From NCBI GenBank assembly GCA_963575745.1, contig CAUYUJ010020147.1, forward strand, positions 12,501 to 76,500: a stretch of 64,000 bases of DNA, read 5' to 3'. How positions within the stretch are numbered: the stretch's first letter is position 1; every line of letters begins with the position of its first letter. Shown piece after piece: positions 1 to 9,578 of this stretch. The notes under the pieces were generated by a model, which saw only the letters and a program-made list of their open reading frames with translations, did no database searches and was not told the origin of the DNA. The translations under genes were made by a program, and so were the position numbers. This stretch comes from Prorocentrum cordatum. Taxonomy: Eukaryota; Sar; Dinophyceae; Prorocentrales; Prorocentraceae.

Positions 1-172
1 AGCCATGGAAAAATCACAGCGGGAGGTCTTTCGCTATTTTCGGCCTCTGGACGCCCATTACCGGCCCCGTCGGGCCCGTCAAAACACGACTCAGGACGAA
101 AACCGGTCCCGGGAAAGGGGTCCAGACCTATGGGGGTCGACGGTATGAGAAAATCATGACGTCGGGGGTTTG
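1..172 (+). repeat. Dispersed repeat DR-A, copy 1
   Basis: Copy of a roughly 165-bp family. Landmarks in this orientation are a T-rich start with TTTTCGGCCTCTGGACGCCC near 38-57, a GTCGGGCC/GGCCCCGTC core near 63-77, GGACGAAAACCGGTCCCGGG near 96-115, then GGGGGTCGAC near 130-140 and ATCATGACGTCGGGGG near 154-169. Other copies lie at 2003-2168 (+), 2933-3060 (-), 16497-16630 (-), 34455-34565 (+, partial) and 51408-51535 (-). It has no coding capacity. The left end may be cut by the window edge. Confidence 0.7.
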
Positions 173-1440
173 GGAGTGCATCCCAGCCAGGGCTCCAAGG
201 CGAGCCTCGTCGTGGGGCGAGGGCCTCCGAAAGCTGTCGAGATCCACGGAGCGCCTCACAAGCACCCCACCCCTTTGACCTCATGATCTCTCGCATCTGT
301 GGCCCAGGGGCGTCCGAAAGCATCGGTTTCTTGTCCCAGACCCTTGTGCGACGGGGCCCAGAGAGGGCCTCTCCAGGCTCCCAGGCTGAGGCAAAGCTGG
401 CCCCCCCGCAGGTCCCTCCTCGGCTTTGGGCCGGAGATGTCCACAGGGACACATCTCTGGGGGTCGAGGAGGCTCGAGAAGGCTCGATCATCGAACCATT
501 GCCCCCTGGACCTGTGCAGGGGTGCCTTCTGCACCCGCGTCTGGCTTGAAGAGGCGGGTGCAGCCGTGCAGAAGGGACCCAGGGAAGGTCAAAGAGGTCG
601 ACAAGCCTCCAAGACCTCGAACCCTTGGCTTGGGAGGAGAAGCGTCGGGGGGGGAATCGGGTGAACCTGTCCCTCGGGGCGTCCCAGGAAAGGGCCTCTC
701 GCCCGCTCGGCGCACCCTCCTCCTCGGCGGAGGGCAGCGGGAGTATAGATCGGCGGCGGTGATGCCCCTCGTCCTCCTCAGTGCTGCTCCCCTGCGAGGC
801 ACAGAGCCACATATGACGACCCTCTCCACGCAGAATTTCATCCCCCTTCCCGGGGCGGCGCCAGCAGCGCGCGCGTGCTCGGCGCCGACCCGCCCGGCCC
901 GACAGCTCGCGCGCGCGCGCCCTCGCCCGCGGCACGACACGGCCGCGCCCGCCCGAGAGAGCAGCGGAAGCCCAGAGCGTCCGACGACGCCAAGCGGAGT
1001 GTGAGTTCCTTTGGGCGGCCAAAGAGGTCTTGGGCCCCAATGTCCCTGTCCTATGGGGGTCCCGTTTCGTCCAGGGGGTGCTTTAGGAGGGACCGAGGGT
1101 GACGAAGCATGCCGGGAGAGCGACACCATCGATTCGCAGGTACGTCCGGGAATGATGCCGATCATCCGAGGCGGGGAGTCAACCAGAACCACCGCCTGGG
1201 GCATTCGGGGGCTTCGGCAGGCCCGGTGGGGGGGGGGGGGGGGCGAAACATTAATACCCTAGGCGGTGGTTGACCCCGAAGCCCCTATAAGGCGGACGCT
1301 CCAGATCAGTGCCTTGGCACTGTTTTGATCGCGACGCGTTGTTCAAAGCCGTTCTCAGCAGTTCCTGGGCACTGCTTGGAGCGATGCGGAAAAACTGATG
1401 AGAGTGGGACCAGTCGACAAAATGGTCGCCTTTGGCGTGC
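173..1440. other. GC-rich stretch without recognisable gene
   Basis: Several overlapping open frames occur on both strands, but all are compositional: they overlap each other, are rich in R/P/G/A and carry no motif. A 16-base G run sits at 1228-1243 and an alternating GC tract (gcgcgcgcgc) near 910-922. Nothing else is supported. Confidence 0.5.
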
Positions 1441-1805
1441 CCTTCAGTCGTCGTCGCCGTCGCCGCCGTCGCTCACTTTGCATTTTCTTGTACTCCGATG
1501 TGGGTTGGACGCAGGTTCGATGTGACCTCTTCGTGTATTTCGAAGCGGATTCGACACGGACTCGTCGCGTCCGAATTGAATTCGACATGGATGCGGCACG
1601 GATGGCTGGCGCATGGCTGGCACGATGGGACTGACGAGGCCCCCCCCCACACACACAGATGCAGCATGACGTTAGCCACGCACATCGCCGCCGCCGCCGC
1701 TCGTCGCCGCCGCCGCCCGTCGCCGCCGCCGCCGCCGCTGCCGTCCGCCGTCGTCGTCGCCGTCGTCGCCGCCGTCGCCGTCGCACGTCGTCCGCCCGCA
1801 AGATC
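1441..1805. repeat. (CGY)n trinucleotide-rich tract
   Basis: Interrupted CGT/CGC repeats at 1447-1476 and 1685-1796 produce spurious poly-Arg, poly-Ala and poly-Pro frames on both strands. The spacer at 1515-1600 contains several short GGATTCGACACGG-like repeats. Confidence 0.8.
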
Positions 1806-2002
1806 GCCTCGACTCGCCTCGCAGAGCCTCTGCCTGCGGCGCCAGGCGACGCCGACGACGGGGGCTCCGTCACCGCGCGCGTGCCGCGGCACCCGGCGCC
1901 GGCGCGGGTCCTCCGGCGGGCAGCGGGGCCCGCTTGCTTAAGCCGGCATCGGGGGCTGCTCGGGGATGTGGAGGGCCAGGAGACCCAGACCGCCCCGCGG
2001 AT

Positions 2003-2168
2003 CATGAACAACTCATGGCGGGCAGTTGTTTGGTTATTTTCGGCTTCTGGACGCCCTCACCGGCCCTCGGGCCCATCAAAAAGCGAGTCAGGACGAGAAA
2101 CCGGTCCCGGGGAATGGGTTCAGATCGCTGGGGGTCGACTTCATGAACATAACCATGACGTCGGGTCT
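2003..2168 (+). repeat. Dispersed repeat DR-A, copy 2
   Basis: Same order of landmarks as copy 1: TTTTCGGCTTCTGGACGCCC near 2037-2056, a GGCCCTCGGGCCC core, AGTCAGGACGAGAAACCGGT, then GGGGGTCGACTTCATGAA and CCATGACGTCGGGT. It is directly followed by the 2190-2635 tandem array. Copy 3, 770 bp downstream, is inverted relative to it. Confidence 0.75.
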
Positions 2169-2189
2169 GGGGGGTGTGGAGGTGGAGCT

Positions 2190-2636
2190 CATCGCCGAGG
2201 TTACGACATCTCCCAGGTGTCGTGGGCCCTCGCGGGTGCCTGGTGGCTTACTGTGATCGGCGGCGTCCGAGAGAGGGGGTTGGAGAACCAGGAGATGGTG
2301 AAGCTCAACGCCGCGGCCACGATATCTCGCAGGTGTCGTGGGCCCTCGCGCGAGTCCTCCCACGGACAGCGGGGCTTGGTGGTTTGCCAGGATCTGGGGC
2401 GTCCCAAGGGGGGCGGGGGGAGGGGGTTGGAGGACCAGGACAGGGTGGAGGTCATTCCCGCGGCCACGACATCTCCCATGTGTCGTGGGCCCTCGCGCGG
2501 GTCCTCCCGCGGGCAGTGGGGCCTAGTGGCTTGCTCGGATCGGGGGCGTCCCGTGAGGAAGGGGCGCCAGGAGAGGGTGAAGTTTATTGCCGCGGCCATG
2601 AAATCTCCCAGGTGTCGGTGGCCCTTCTCGTTCTGA
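2190..2636 (+). repeat. Minisatellite, unit about 115-146 bp, more than 3 copies
   Basis: The motif GTCGTGGGCCCTCGCG recurs near 2219, 2335 and 2482, with a diverged copy near 2614, each preceded by CGCGGCCACGACATCTCCC-like sequence. Unit length varies (about 116, 146 and 133 bp). A long open frame covering 1659-2636 is a by-product of this array and the CGY tract and is not taken as a gene. Confidence 0.8.
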
Positions 2637-2788
2637 TTCTTTCAATGTGTCCCCTGGCCACCCCTCGTCCGCGCACATGCCTCGGGCCATGATGAAGCGC
2701 GAACCCCCCAAGTTCCTGCCCCACCCCTTCGGCGTACACTATAAGAGTCGAGTAACAACAGTCGGCATGAACCTACCCTTCTGGAAGT

Positions 2789-2912
2789 CAGCGCCGCACC
2801 CTCCTGGTGGCGCTTCTGGCGCCGCCGCTGGCGCTGTCCTCGTGCCAGGGAGGGGGTTCGGCGACGATCCTGGCAATCCGCTCGGACCTCCGAAAGATTA
2901 TGCTTGCGCCGA
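2789..2912 (+). repeat. Foldback family FB-M, copy 1 (right part)
   Basis: GGTGGCGCTTCTGGCGCCGCC followed by a GC-rich middle and ATCCGCTCGGACCTCCGAAAG-like right end. The same block occurs at 16690-16812, and with both arms at 27537-27674. The left arm is missing here. Non-coding. Confidence 0.65.
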
Positions 2913-2932
2913 CCCGCGTGATTATATACCCA

Positions 2933-3060
2933 GATCCCCGACGTCATGATTTGTTTTATGACGTGGACCCCCAGCTGTCTGGACCCATTCCCAGGGTACG
3001 GCTTTCCATGCCGCGTCGATGTTCGACTGTCCCGAGGGCTGGTGAGGGCCCCCACAGACA
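2933..3060 (-). repeat. Dispersed repeat DR-A, copy 3 (inverted)
   Basis: Starts CCCCGACGTCATGATTTGTT, the reverse complement of the right end of copies 1 and 2, followed by a GTGGACCCCC block and diverged internal sequence. It forms an inverted pair with copy 2. Confidence 0.7.
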
Positions 3061-3299
3061 GGGGAAGGTTACGCTTTCGATTTTTTCGGTGCGTTTTGTT
3101 TGAGATACTGACCGTTTACAAAAGTTTCGCGAAAAATGCAAGCATGAGTATTCGCGTCGAGAGTGAGTGGGCCATGGCAGATTGACGTATCTCCGTTAGG
3201 CGTATGGGGCCCCGTACAATGTCATTGCACACACCAGTAGTGTAGGTGGGCGGAGCCATAGGGGGGGTCGGCGGAACCACCGGAGGGGCACATTTTCAG

Positions 3300-3640
3300 G
3301 TTCCCTCAGGTCCCTTATATTATCATAATCGCCAAACGGTGTAGGAACCTGAAAATGCCACCGGGGTGCATTATTTGATACATGTGGAGCACCTCGGCAT
3401 TTTCAGGTCGACCTGAAAATTTCAGGTTGGACCTGAAAATTTCCTCCGGGGACGCTTCATCCATTGTTTTTTCACACGGATGGTACGTTCAGGTCGACCT
3501 GACAATTTTCAGGTCTACATGGTACCTCGCGGTGTAGAAACCAGAAAACGTCACCACGTTGTATTATTTCATGCACGCGGGGCACCTGGGCGTTTTCAGG
3601 TCGACCTGAAAGTTGTCAGGTCGGACCTGCAAATCATGCC
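3300..3640 (+). repeat. Duplicated module carrying CAGGTCGACCTG palindromes
   Basis: Two diverged copies about 192 bp apart. Each reads GGTGTAG-AACC-GAAAA, then a TTATTT block, then a palindrome. The first palindrome, at 3399-3420, is a perfect 22-bp inverted repeat (ATTTTCAGGT and its complement). The second, at 3591-3612, keeps TTTTCAGGTCGACCTGAAA. Additional CAGGTYSGACCTG half-sites lie at 3423-3435, 3489-3500 and 3617-3629. No gene adjoins it. It could be a mobile-element relic or a protein-binding array. Confidence 0.75.
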
Positions 3641-4168
3641 GAGGCGGCCCCAGGAGGCAAACATTGTCACATTCCCTAAGGACAACGTGCTTTCTTTGCA
3701 TACTCACCTGTTTCGTTATGACAGCGTCAAGGACGGCCCAAGAGGCTCCCCAAATCGTCCCAACACGGCTGAGAGGGGCCCTACCAGCGCCACGGTGTCA
3801 GCGGCAAGGACAGGCGCCGGGCTCCCCAGTGGCTGGAGGTCCATATAGGGGTTGGTGCGGGCCCACGGCGGTCCCCACCCGGGAGGGAGTCGGAGTGACT
3901 CAGTGCGGAGGGCCAAAAGAATCGAAAGCGTGATCCTTTCCTTGTCTGCAGAGGTAGATTTGCTCATGACCTGAAGGGTCTGGGTAAGGAGGTCATCCCG
4001 AAATTACCCTCATCTTTCATTCGTCTCAGGAGGGGGAGTGTGGGAAAGGGTGGGTGAGACCATCCTGGGAAATCAGGAGAAGATGGGCAGAAGAGTGACC
4101 GCCAGGATCCGGATGGAATCCCGTCCCGAGGTTGAAGAGATCCAGGCGCTTGGCTTTTGTTCACTGGT
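3641..4168. other. Unassigned sequence
   Basis: Short overlapping frames only. No repeat partner or motif was recognised. Confidence 0.4.
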
Positions 4169-4233
4169 GAGGAGGAAGAGGAGGAGGAGGAGGAGGAGGA
4201 GGAGGAGGAGGAGGAGGAGGAGGAGGAGGAGGA
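4169..4233. repeat. (GGA)n microsatellite
   Basis: Near-perfect GGA repeat of about 65 bp. Its open frames are poly-Glu, poly-Arg, poly-Gly or, on the other strand, poly-Leu/Pro/Ser artefacts. Confidence 0.95.
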
Positions 4234-4488
4234 AAAGCACCTGGGAGCGGGCCTGCGCCATCAAGCAGCACGTCAGTTCCTGGCGCTCGGAACTCGATGG
4301 GGGCCCAAGGGAGCTCCTCCTCTCCTGCCTCGCGGCACGCTTGCGGGCATCCCTCTCGTGCCGCCTCCCGCCCTCGACCCTCGATCCTCCTCCTGCCCGT
4401 CCGCGGTGCCCGCAGCACTGCCCCCCCCCCGCCTATCCGCAGCACGCGGACAGGGCGAACCAGGCCCAGAAACCTCGACTTTTGAACT

Positions 4489-4556
4489 TCCTCCTCCCCC
4501 TCCTCCTCCTCCTCCTCCTCCTCCTCTTCCTCCTCCTCGACTTCCCCCTCCTAGCC
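4489..4556. repeat. (TCC)n microsatellite
   Basis: TCC repeat with a CTT interruption, just upstream of the LINE. It is inverted relative to the GGA tract 260 bp away. Confidence 0.9.
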
Positions 4557-4660
4557 CTTCTGCGCCAAGTTGCGTTGCAGGGACGTTCTTCAGAAGGGCG
4601 CGCGCTCCTGCGAGCCAAGTGATTTGACAAGATACCTTCCTCCCAGTGCTTCTTCCCGCC

Positions 4661-5896
4661 ATGGCGCCGCCAGGGCCCGCCCAGCGCTCTGCCCCCGCGA
4701 GGGCTGCCAGCTGGCCATGGAGGGCGGCGCGATCTCTCGAGAACGATTGGGGACACTGGGAGTACTCGACAGGATCCACTTGGACGTGCGTTTCATGTGG
4801 ATGTAAGAAGAACAAACAAGGGTGGCATCAGTGCAAGAACTGCTAGGCCTGGCGTTCGACCCCGAGGATGGACCAGCCTTGGCCGCAGCCTCAAGGGGTG
4901 TGGGGAGCTGCGTCGGGAGGTTCCGCGCCTCATGGTACGTGGGCACCCGCTGGGAGTCATCATGCTGATGGCCTTCCTCGTCGCCCTGGCCCTCAGTTCA
5001 TGGCTGGTGGGGGTGGCACCCCGCCTGCGGGGACCCAGCTTTCCGACATCGAACAGCTGCGAGGGCTCGTCGACGGGCTGCGTCGCATGGGCGACCCTGA
5101 GGCCGCTGAGAAGTGGCAGAAGGAGCTCGACATGCGTATTCAACGCCAGAACGACGAGGCCAAGACCATGGTCCCTTTGGAGCACCAGGTCAACCGTGCC
5201 TTCAACGAGATGCGTACGCTCGAGGCCAAGCTGGGGAAGAGCCTCACCACCTTCGAGCGTCTCGAGGGCGAGCTGGACCAGCAACGTGACCGTGTTCGTA
5301 CCCTCAGGGCCGAGCTGCAGGTGGCCGAGGAGAAACACAAGTCGCTCGTCAGCCAATTGCAGTCTGCCGCGGGGTGCGGACAGGAACCCAAGCCTGGCCC
5401 GCAGCTCAGTATCGACGACCTCCTCAGCGGGAAGACCCTGCCCATCTGCCTGGACAGCCTACTCGCGGCCGAGGAGGAGTACGAGTTTTCGGAGGAAGAT
5501 AAGCGTGAGGCCACCAAGAGGTTGGAACAACTCCAAGAAGGTATCCAGGCTGCGGTGCAACAACTTTTCGGCGATGCTGCTGCGAAGTCTAAGGCGTTCA
5601 AGGATGCTCAGGCAGAACAGCTCAAGCGTCTACAGGCAAAGCGTCGCAGAATGGGTGAACAAGATGACGCTCACGCTGCGGGATGTGCTACCCCTGGTGG
5701 TGCGCCCAGTGGTGCAAGTGGCAGTTCTCCAGCCGCACGGGCTGCGCCCCCTGGCCAAGGAGGTGAGGGTGCTGCTGCGCCCGAGGCGGCGCCTCCTGGA
5801 GACGGACCACCAGACCCTGCAGCTGCGCCAGGTGACGTTCGGGCTCGTGCGGACCGTGTGTTACATGCAGCCCCCCCCGCAGGTCCTGAGGCCTGA
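4661..5896 (+). pseudogene. LINE ORF1: zinc finger plus coiled-coil protein, with in-frame stop
   Basis: Reading from ATG 4661, residues near 41-61 form W-x-C-x2-C...N...C-x2-C (Trp codon 4781, Cys codons 4787, 4796, 4832, 4841), the pattern of RanBP2-type zinc fingers that bind single-stranded RNA. A TAG at 4844-4846 follows directly. The same frame then continues 342 codons from ATG 4868 to a TGA at 5894-5896. That part has a heptad-rich helix (about residues 56-170, many E/K/R/L/Q) and a second charged helical block (about 190-265) before an Ala/Pro/Gly-rich tail. LINE ORF1 proteins are RNA-binding chaperones that multimerise through coiled coils, which fits. No RRM or CCHC motif is visible. 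The stop separates the finger from the coiled coil, so the functional start is either 4868 without the finger, or this copy is dead. It overlaps long shadow frames. Confidence 0.7.
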
Positions 5897-5937
5897 GGGG
5901 GGGGGAGAAAGGGCGATTCCCGCTTCCAGAGGGAGGC

Positions 5938-7111
5938 GTGCATGATGTACCTGTTCTGAGTCATGAGTCTTCGGCAGATTGCGTTTCTGCCAACTTTTTG
6001 GGATCGACAGATGGTCGACCTTTCTCCTCCTCCCCACCATTTGCCAAGGGTTTGTTCGAGAATCTGGGTTTGAACGCAGGAGCAGTCGGTGGGACTCTCT
6101 CCAATCTGTTTTCGGCTCGCCGTGCTTTGTGTGTGCAGGCTGACGCCTTTGCCGGCGGTTCTCGACCTGCCCGCCCTCCTCTTTTGGAAGCTGTTCGTCG
6201 CACGCTGGCTTGGGCCAAGTCGGCCCTCATGCGTAGCGACCCTAACCCTCCTCGTAAGTTGTTGGAGCTTCGTGGGCCTCTCATGCCTAGTGCGTCACCT
6301 AGGCCTCAGGAGCAGTTGCTGCGGCCTCTGGAGGCCGGCGCTTTCCCGCTGGACCAGCTCGCACCAGTCATCGAGACCTGTGATGTTTCTGGTTGGGGAT
6401 CTGGACAGCTTTGGTTGCAGAAGACGGCCGCCGACGTGGTGGTCATGCAGGAGCATAAGCAGTTGCAGCACCAGCTGGCATCTGCATCATCGTGGGCTAT
6501 TCGCCATGGGTGGAAGAGCCTGTGGGTGGCGGCAGTGACGGCTAGTGGAGGCGGAGCCTCTGCTGGAGTGGCGTTGTTCGTGCGTGAGGCGTTGGGCTTG
6601 TCCGCGCCGCATTCTGGCCATCAAATTGCTGCTGGGCGAGCGCTAGTGGGCATCGTGGACATCCCTGGGCAAACGCAGCTGGCCATAATGTCCGCCTATT
6701 TCTACGATTGTCAGGACCTTTCGGACGAAAATATAGATTTGCTTTGCTCGTGTTTGTCCGTGGGGCAGGCCCTGGGGTACCCTTTCTTCCTGGGAGCGGA
6801 TTTCAACATGGAGCCGTCCACGCTGCTCTCGGGCGGTCTCGGGGGCAGGCCAGGTGAAATCCAGTTTTTGATCCCCGACGGGCATACCTGCAAGTCTACG
6901 GCGGGTCTTAAGCAGTTCGATTTTTTTTATCGCCTCGTCGGACGTCGCTAAGGCTGTTAGCCAAGTTCGGGTGATCCGCGAGTGTAGCCTCACCCCCCAC
7001 TCGCCCGTGCAGGTGAAGTTGCATCCCAGGCTGGGCCGACTCCAGGCCCTGGCCTTTCGGCGCCCGCCGCCGCTCCCGACTTGCCCCCTGGCCCCTGCTT
7101 TGCTTTTTTGA
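5938..7111 (+). pseudogene. LINE ORF2, AP-endonuclease-like (EEP) domain, frameshifted
   Basis: The open part (frame of 5938-6951) holds endonuclease/exonuclease/phosphatase hallmarks: VVVMQEHK with the metal-binding Glu (6451-6453), SAGVALFV, the SAYF strand, and LGADFN with Asp 6799-6801 and Asn 6805-6807. The frame is lost in an eight-T run (6921-6928). The neighbouring frame resumes with IASSDVAKAV and carries PHSPV (His 6998-7000), the position of the catalytic His in the usual SDH motif, then ends at TGA 7109-7111 beside a six-T run. This enzyme nicks target DNA to prime reverse transcription. The first ATG-type start is uncertain: frame-open sequence begins after a stop at 5887-5889 and the earliest candidate is GTG 5938. 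ORF1 ends 42 bp upstream in another frame. Confidence 0.8.
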
Positions 7112-7364
7112 TGCGGTTCCCGCGCCTACGATGGTCCACGAGGTGCTGGAGTCGGCTAGGGCTGCGGTGGGGCATGGGGGCTGGGACAGGGCCCAAGAGG
7201 CCCTCGATCGTGCTTATAAGCGTTGGGCGAATGCTGCGGAGCGCGAGGTGTCCGCGGCCACTGGCAAGGTCTTGCCCGTGTGGGGCTCGAGAGGGAAGCC
7301 CCCCTCAAATGGTTTGGAGGCCCAGCTTGAAGAAAAAAGACCAGGCGTCCCAGGGGGCCTCTAG
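7101..7364 (+). pseudogene. LINE ORF2 linker between endonuclease and RT (frame 3 fragment)
   Basis: After the six-T run at 7104-7109 the reading continues one frame over through FFDAVPAPT and an amphipathic helix rich in Ala, Glu and Arg (…WDRAQEALDRAY…), then stops at 7362-7364. Around the six-A run at 7331-7336 it hands over to the RT frame. No catalytic motif lies here. The position matches the helical spacer seen between endonuclease and RT in LINE ORF2 proteins. Assignment is by continuity only. Confidence 0.55.
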
Positions 7365-8610
7365 CGTGTCTCATGAGTTGTTCGCTTGCAGGTGGCTGGC
7401 CAACATGCTTTGTAACTTCGAAGGCTTCTGGTCAGCGGGCAGCCAGTCGGGCATCCTCTCGGTGCTCCAGGCCTTGGAGTCGCCGCCTCAGTTTTCGCAG
7501 TACTTAGGGCCAGCGGCCAGCTATCTGCCAGCGCTGCTCGAGTTCATTCGTGAGTTGCCGATGTACGGGGCCAAGGACGGGCCCGTCTTCGACAGTTTTA
7601 CCCACCTGGTGGGCACCTTCCAAGTGGTTCTGTCGGAGGTGGAGGCGGGATCCAGGAAGAAAGCTAATCAGGAGTGGAGGGAGTGGCTCCTTTTCAAAGC
7701 GCATCGCGGGGCCCGACGTGTTCACCTGGTCTCCAAGGGGGCCACTCCTTGGACCCCCACCGCCACCTTGTCCCTGGACGGGGTGGTGGTTGCGGACCCT
7801 TTGTCTTTATTCAAAGCTGAAGCTTCCAAGTTGTCTCAGCTTTGGGGAGACGGGGGGACGGGGAGTTGGTTCGAGATCGGAGGGGTGGCCCCGCCTCTGC
7901 CGCCAGTGCCTGTGGAAGCCATACGGATTTTTTCTAGGAGGTGCAACGACAATGCCTCTGTCAGTGTGGATGGCTTCCACATGAAGCACCTCTCTTTGAT
8001 GAGTGACGCGACGCTGCTTGCGGTCGTGGACCTGCTTGCTGTTATGGAGCACGCGGCCCTGATCCCTGTCCAGATTTCCGTCGCCCTTCTTTCCCTTATC
8101 CCTAAAGCGAGTGGGGGGTTCTGTCCCATCGGGTTTTTCCATGCCCTTCACCGTGCGTATGGGAAGGTTAGGCGGCCGCTGGCCCAGCAGTGGGAATTCA
8201 CCCACGCTCGTGATTATTTTGCGGCGGGCCCCTTTGAGGGGGCTCTGGACGTTGTCTGGAGGCAGGCGGTCCGTGCGGAGACGTCTACCTTGTCTAAAGA
8301 CGAAGCGGCTACGGTGCTGCTCGACCTTTACAAGTACTATGAAACCAGTAACCTGAAAATGTTGCTGTGGCGTGTCAGGCAGATGCATTTCCCGATGGCC
8401 ATCGCTCGGTTGGCGATTGCCATGTACCTCCAGGCTCGGTTTTTCGTCCTTAACGGGTTCGTGGATGGGCCCTATTGGGCGCAGGGGGGCATTATTGTGG
8501 GATGCACGTTTGCCACTGCCTTTATTCGGGTTTATGCCATTCAGGACCTGGACAAGCTTGAGATCCCCCCCAAGTGCACTTTAAGTTGTGCATTGACGAT
8601 TCGGGGGTGA
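7340..8610 (+). pseudogene. LINE ORF2, reverse transcriptase fingers and palm (motifs up to B)
   Basis: About 420 open codons. Visible RT blocks: HLVSKGATPW upstream; DGFHMKHLSLM and LLSLIPKASGG-CPIGFF (LIPK codons 8095-8106), the LINE RT finger block in which LIPK precedes RPIGL; RRPLAQQWE; then VLLDLYKYYE (motif A Asp 8323-8325); and GGIIVGCTFATAF (8485 onward), which corresponds to motif B. The frame ends at 8608-8610, but a seven-C run at 8565-8571 moves the coding sequence to another frame just before motif C. The enzyme would copy the element RNA at the nicked target. Pro replaces nothing critical and the motif A Asp is kept, so the damage seen is in frame and not in active-site residues. 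Confidence 0.85.
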
Positions 8611-8890
8611 GCGCCACGGGTACTAAGGGATACATCGTGGCCAGCTTGCCGCCTGTTGCTCGTCAGTTGCATTCGGTCTTAGAGGACGGGGTGGGGGCTA
8701 AGGTCAGCCAAGATGAAGGGAAGCGGTCGCTCATTTGTTCGTCTAAGGCGCTGGGGCGAGAGCTGGCCGCCGTGCTTGGAGGGCTGGCTGGACCGCTTGC
8801 CTCGTCCGCGCCGAACCTCGGAGTTGATGATTGTGCTGGTCGGCCCCGTCGAGTCCAGAGACGGAGCGCCAAGCATAAAAACAACGAGAA
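8574..8890 (+). pseudogene. LINE ORF2, RT motif C fragment (IDD)
   Basis: Frame 3 continues from the motif B region with HFKLCIDDSGVSATG. The catalytic pair IDD is encoded at 8592-8600, equivalent to the FADD/YIDD box of reverse transcriptases. It is followed by GAKVSQDEGKRSLICSS, matching the motif D/E neighbourhood where Lys and a hydrophobic strand are expected. The frame stays open to 9038, but the homologous reading leaves it around the A-rich stretch at 8876-8897, where frame 2 takes over. Active-site carboxylates are intact. Confidence 0.8.
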
Positions 8891-9578
8891 AGAAAAACGT
8901 TGGGGTTCGTTGCTCGGCTGGCCCGTTTGCGGCCCACGATTTGGGGCCGCGTTGCCCGTGACGTTTTTGCTTCTGGGGCCTTGGCGTCTGAGTTGTTCGG
9001 GTCCGAGGTCCATGGGGCGTCCGACTTCGAGCTCTTGACTTATCGGCGGCAGGCGGGATCTGTTCTGCAGCCGTCGGCCAAGGGCCGATCGTTGACCGCT
9101 TTGTTGCTTGCGCGCGGTGAGCCGTGTTGGTATGCGAGTGTTGCTCCCATTATCCGCTGGTCTAAGGAGGTCTGGTGGGCCGACCATCGGTTGTATCGGC
9201 ACACCTTGTCTCTGCCTGAGCTTCGCGCTGCTTGGCAGGCTGGGTTCGAGGGAGAATCCCCGCTGTGGCGAAGTGTCTCGGGGCCTGCCACGGCTCTTCG
9301 GAAGTCTCTGGAGCGCATTTCCTGGACGATGCCTGCCTTCGGGATCCTGGTCACTGATTTGTGGGAGGAGCTCAAGATTACCGAGTTTTCCCCCCAAATG
9401 ATTCGCACGCTTTTGCGTAAAGCTGTCTTGAGGGGCCTCGAGTGGGACCTGGGGGCCAGGCTCAATATGAAGGGTAGAGCGTGTGTTGATCCCGTCCTCA
9501 GCTACCTCCACAGCTCCAAATATACCCCCTTTCAGAAAGGCTGTTTGAGGGCTCTTTTTTTGCCAGGCTATTTACACC
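8880..9578 (+). pseudogene. LINE ORF2, RT thumb/connection fragment
   Basis: Frame 2 is open from about 8880 to 9640 and reads through RLARLRPTIWGRVARDVF and a long helical, Trp-rich region (SKEVWWADHRLYRHTL; LWEELKITEFSPQMI), the sort of thumb and connection segment found between RT and the C-terminal domains of LINE ORF2. Near a seven-T run (9555-9561) the reading switches to frame 3, which runs QAIYTRQRAASLGYVL into the CCHC knuckle. No diagnostic motif is present here, so identification depends on position and continuity. Confidence 0.65.

Noticed and set aside
4797-5945. 382-codon frame overlapping LINE ORF1
   Set aside because: A shadow of ORF1 in another phase. It lacks the heptad pattern and is Arg/Ser/Pro-rich.
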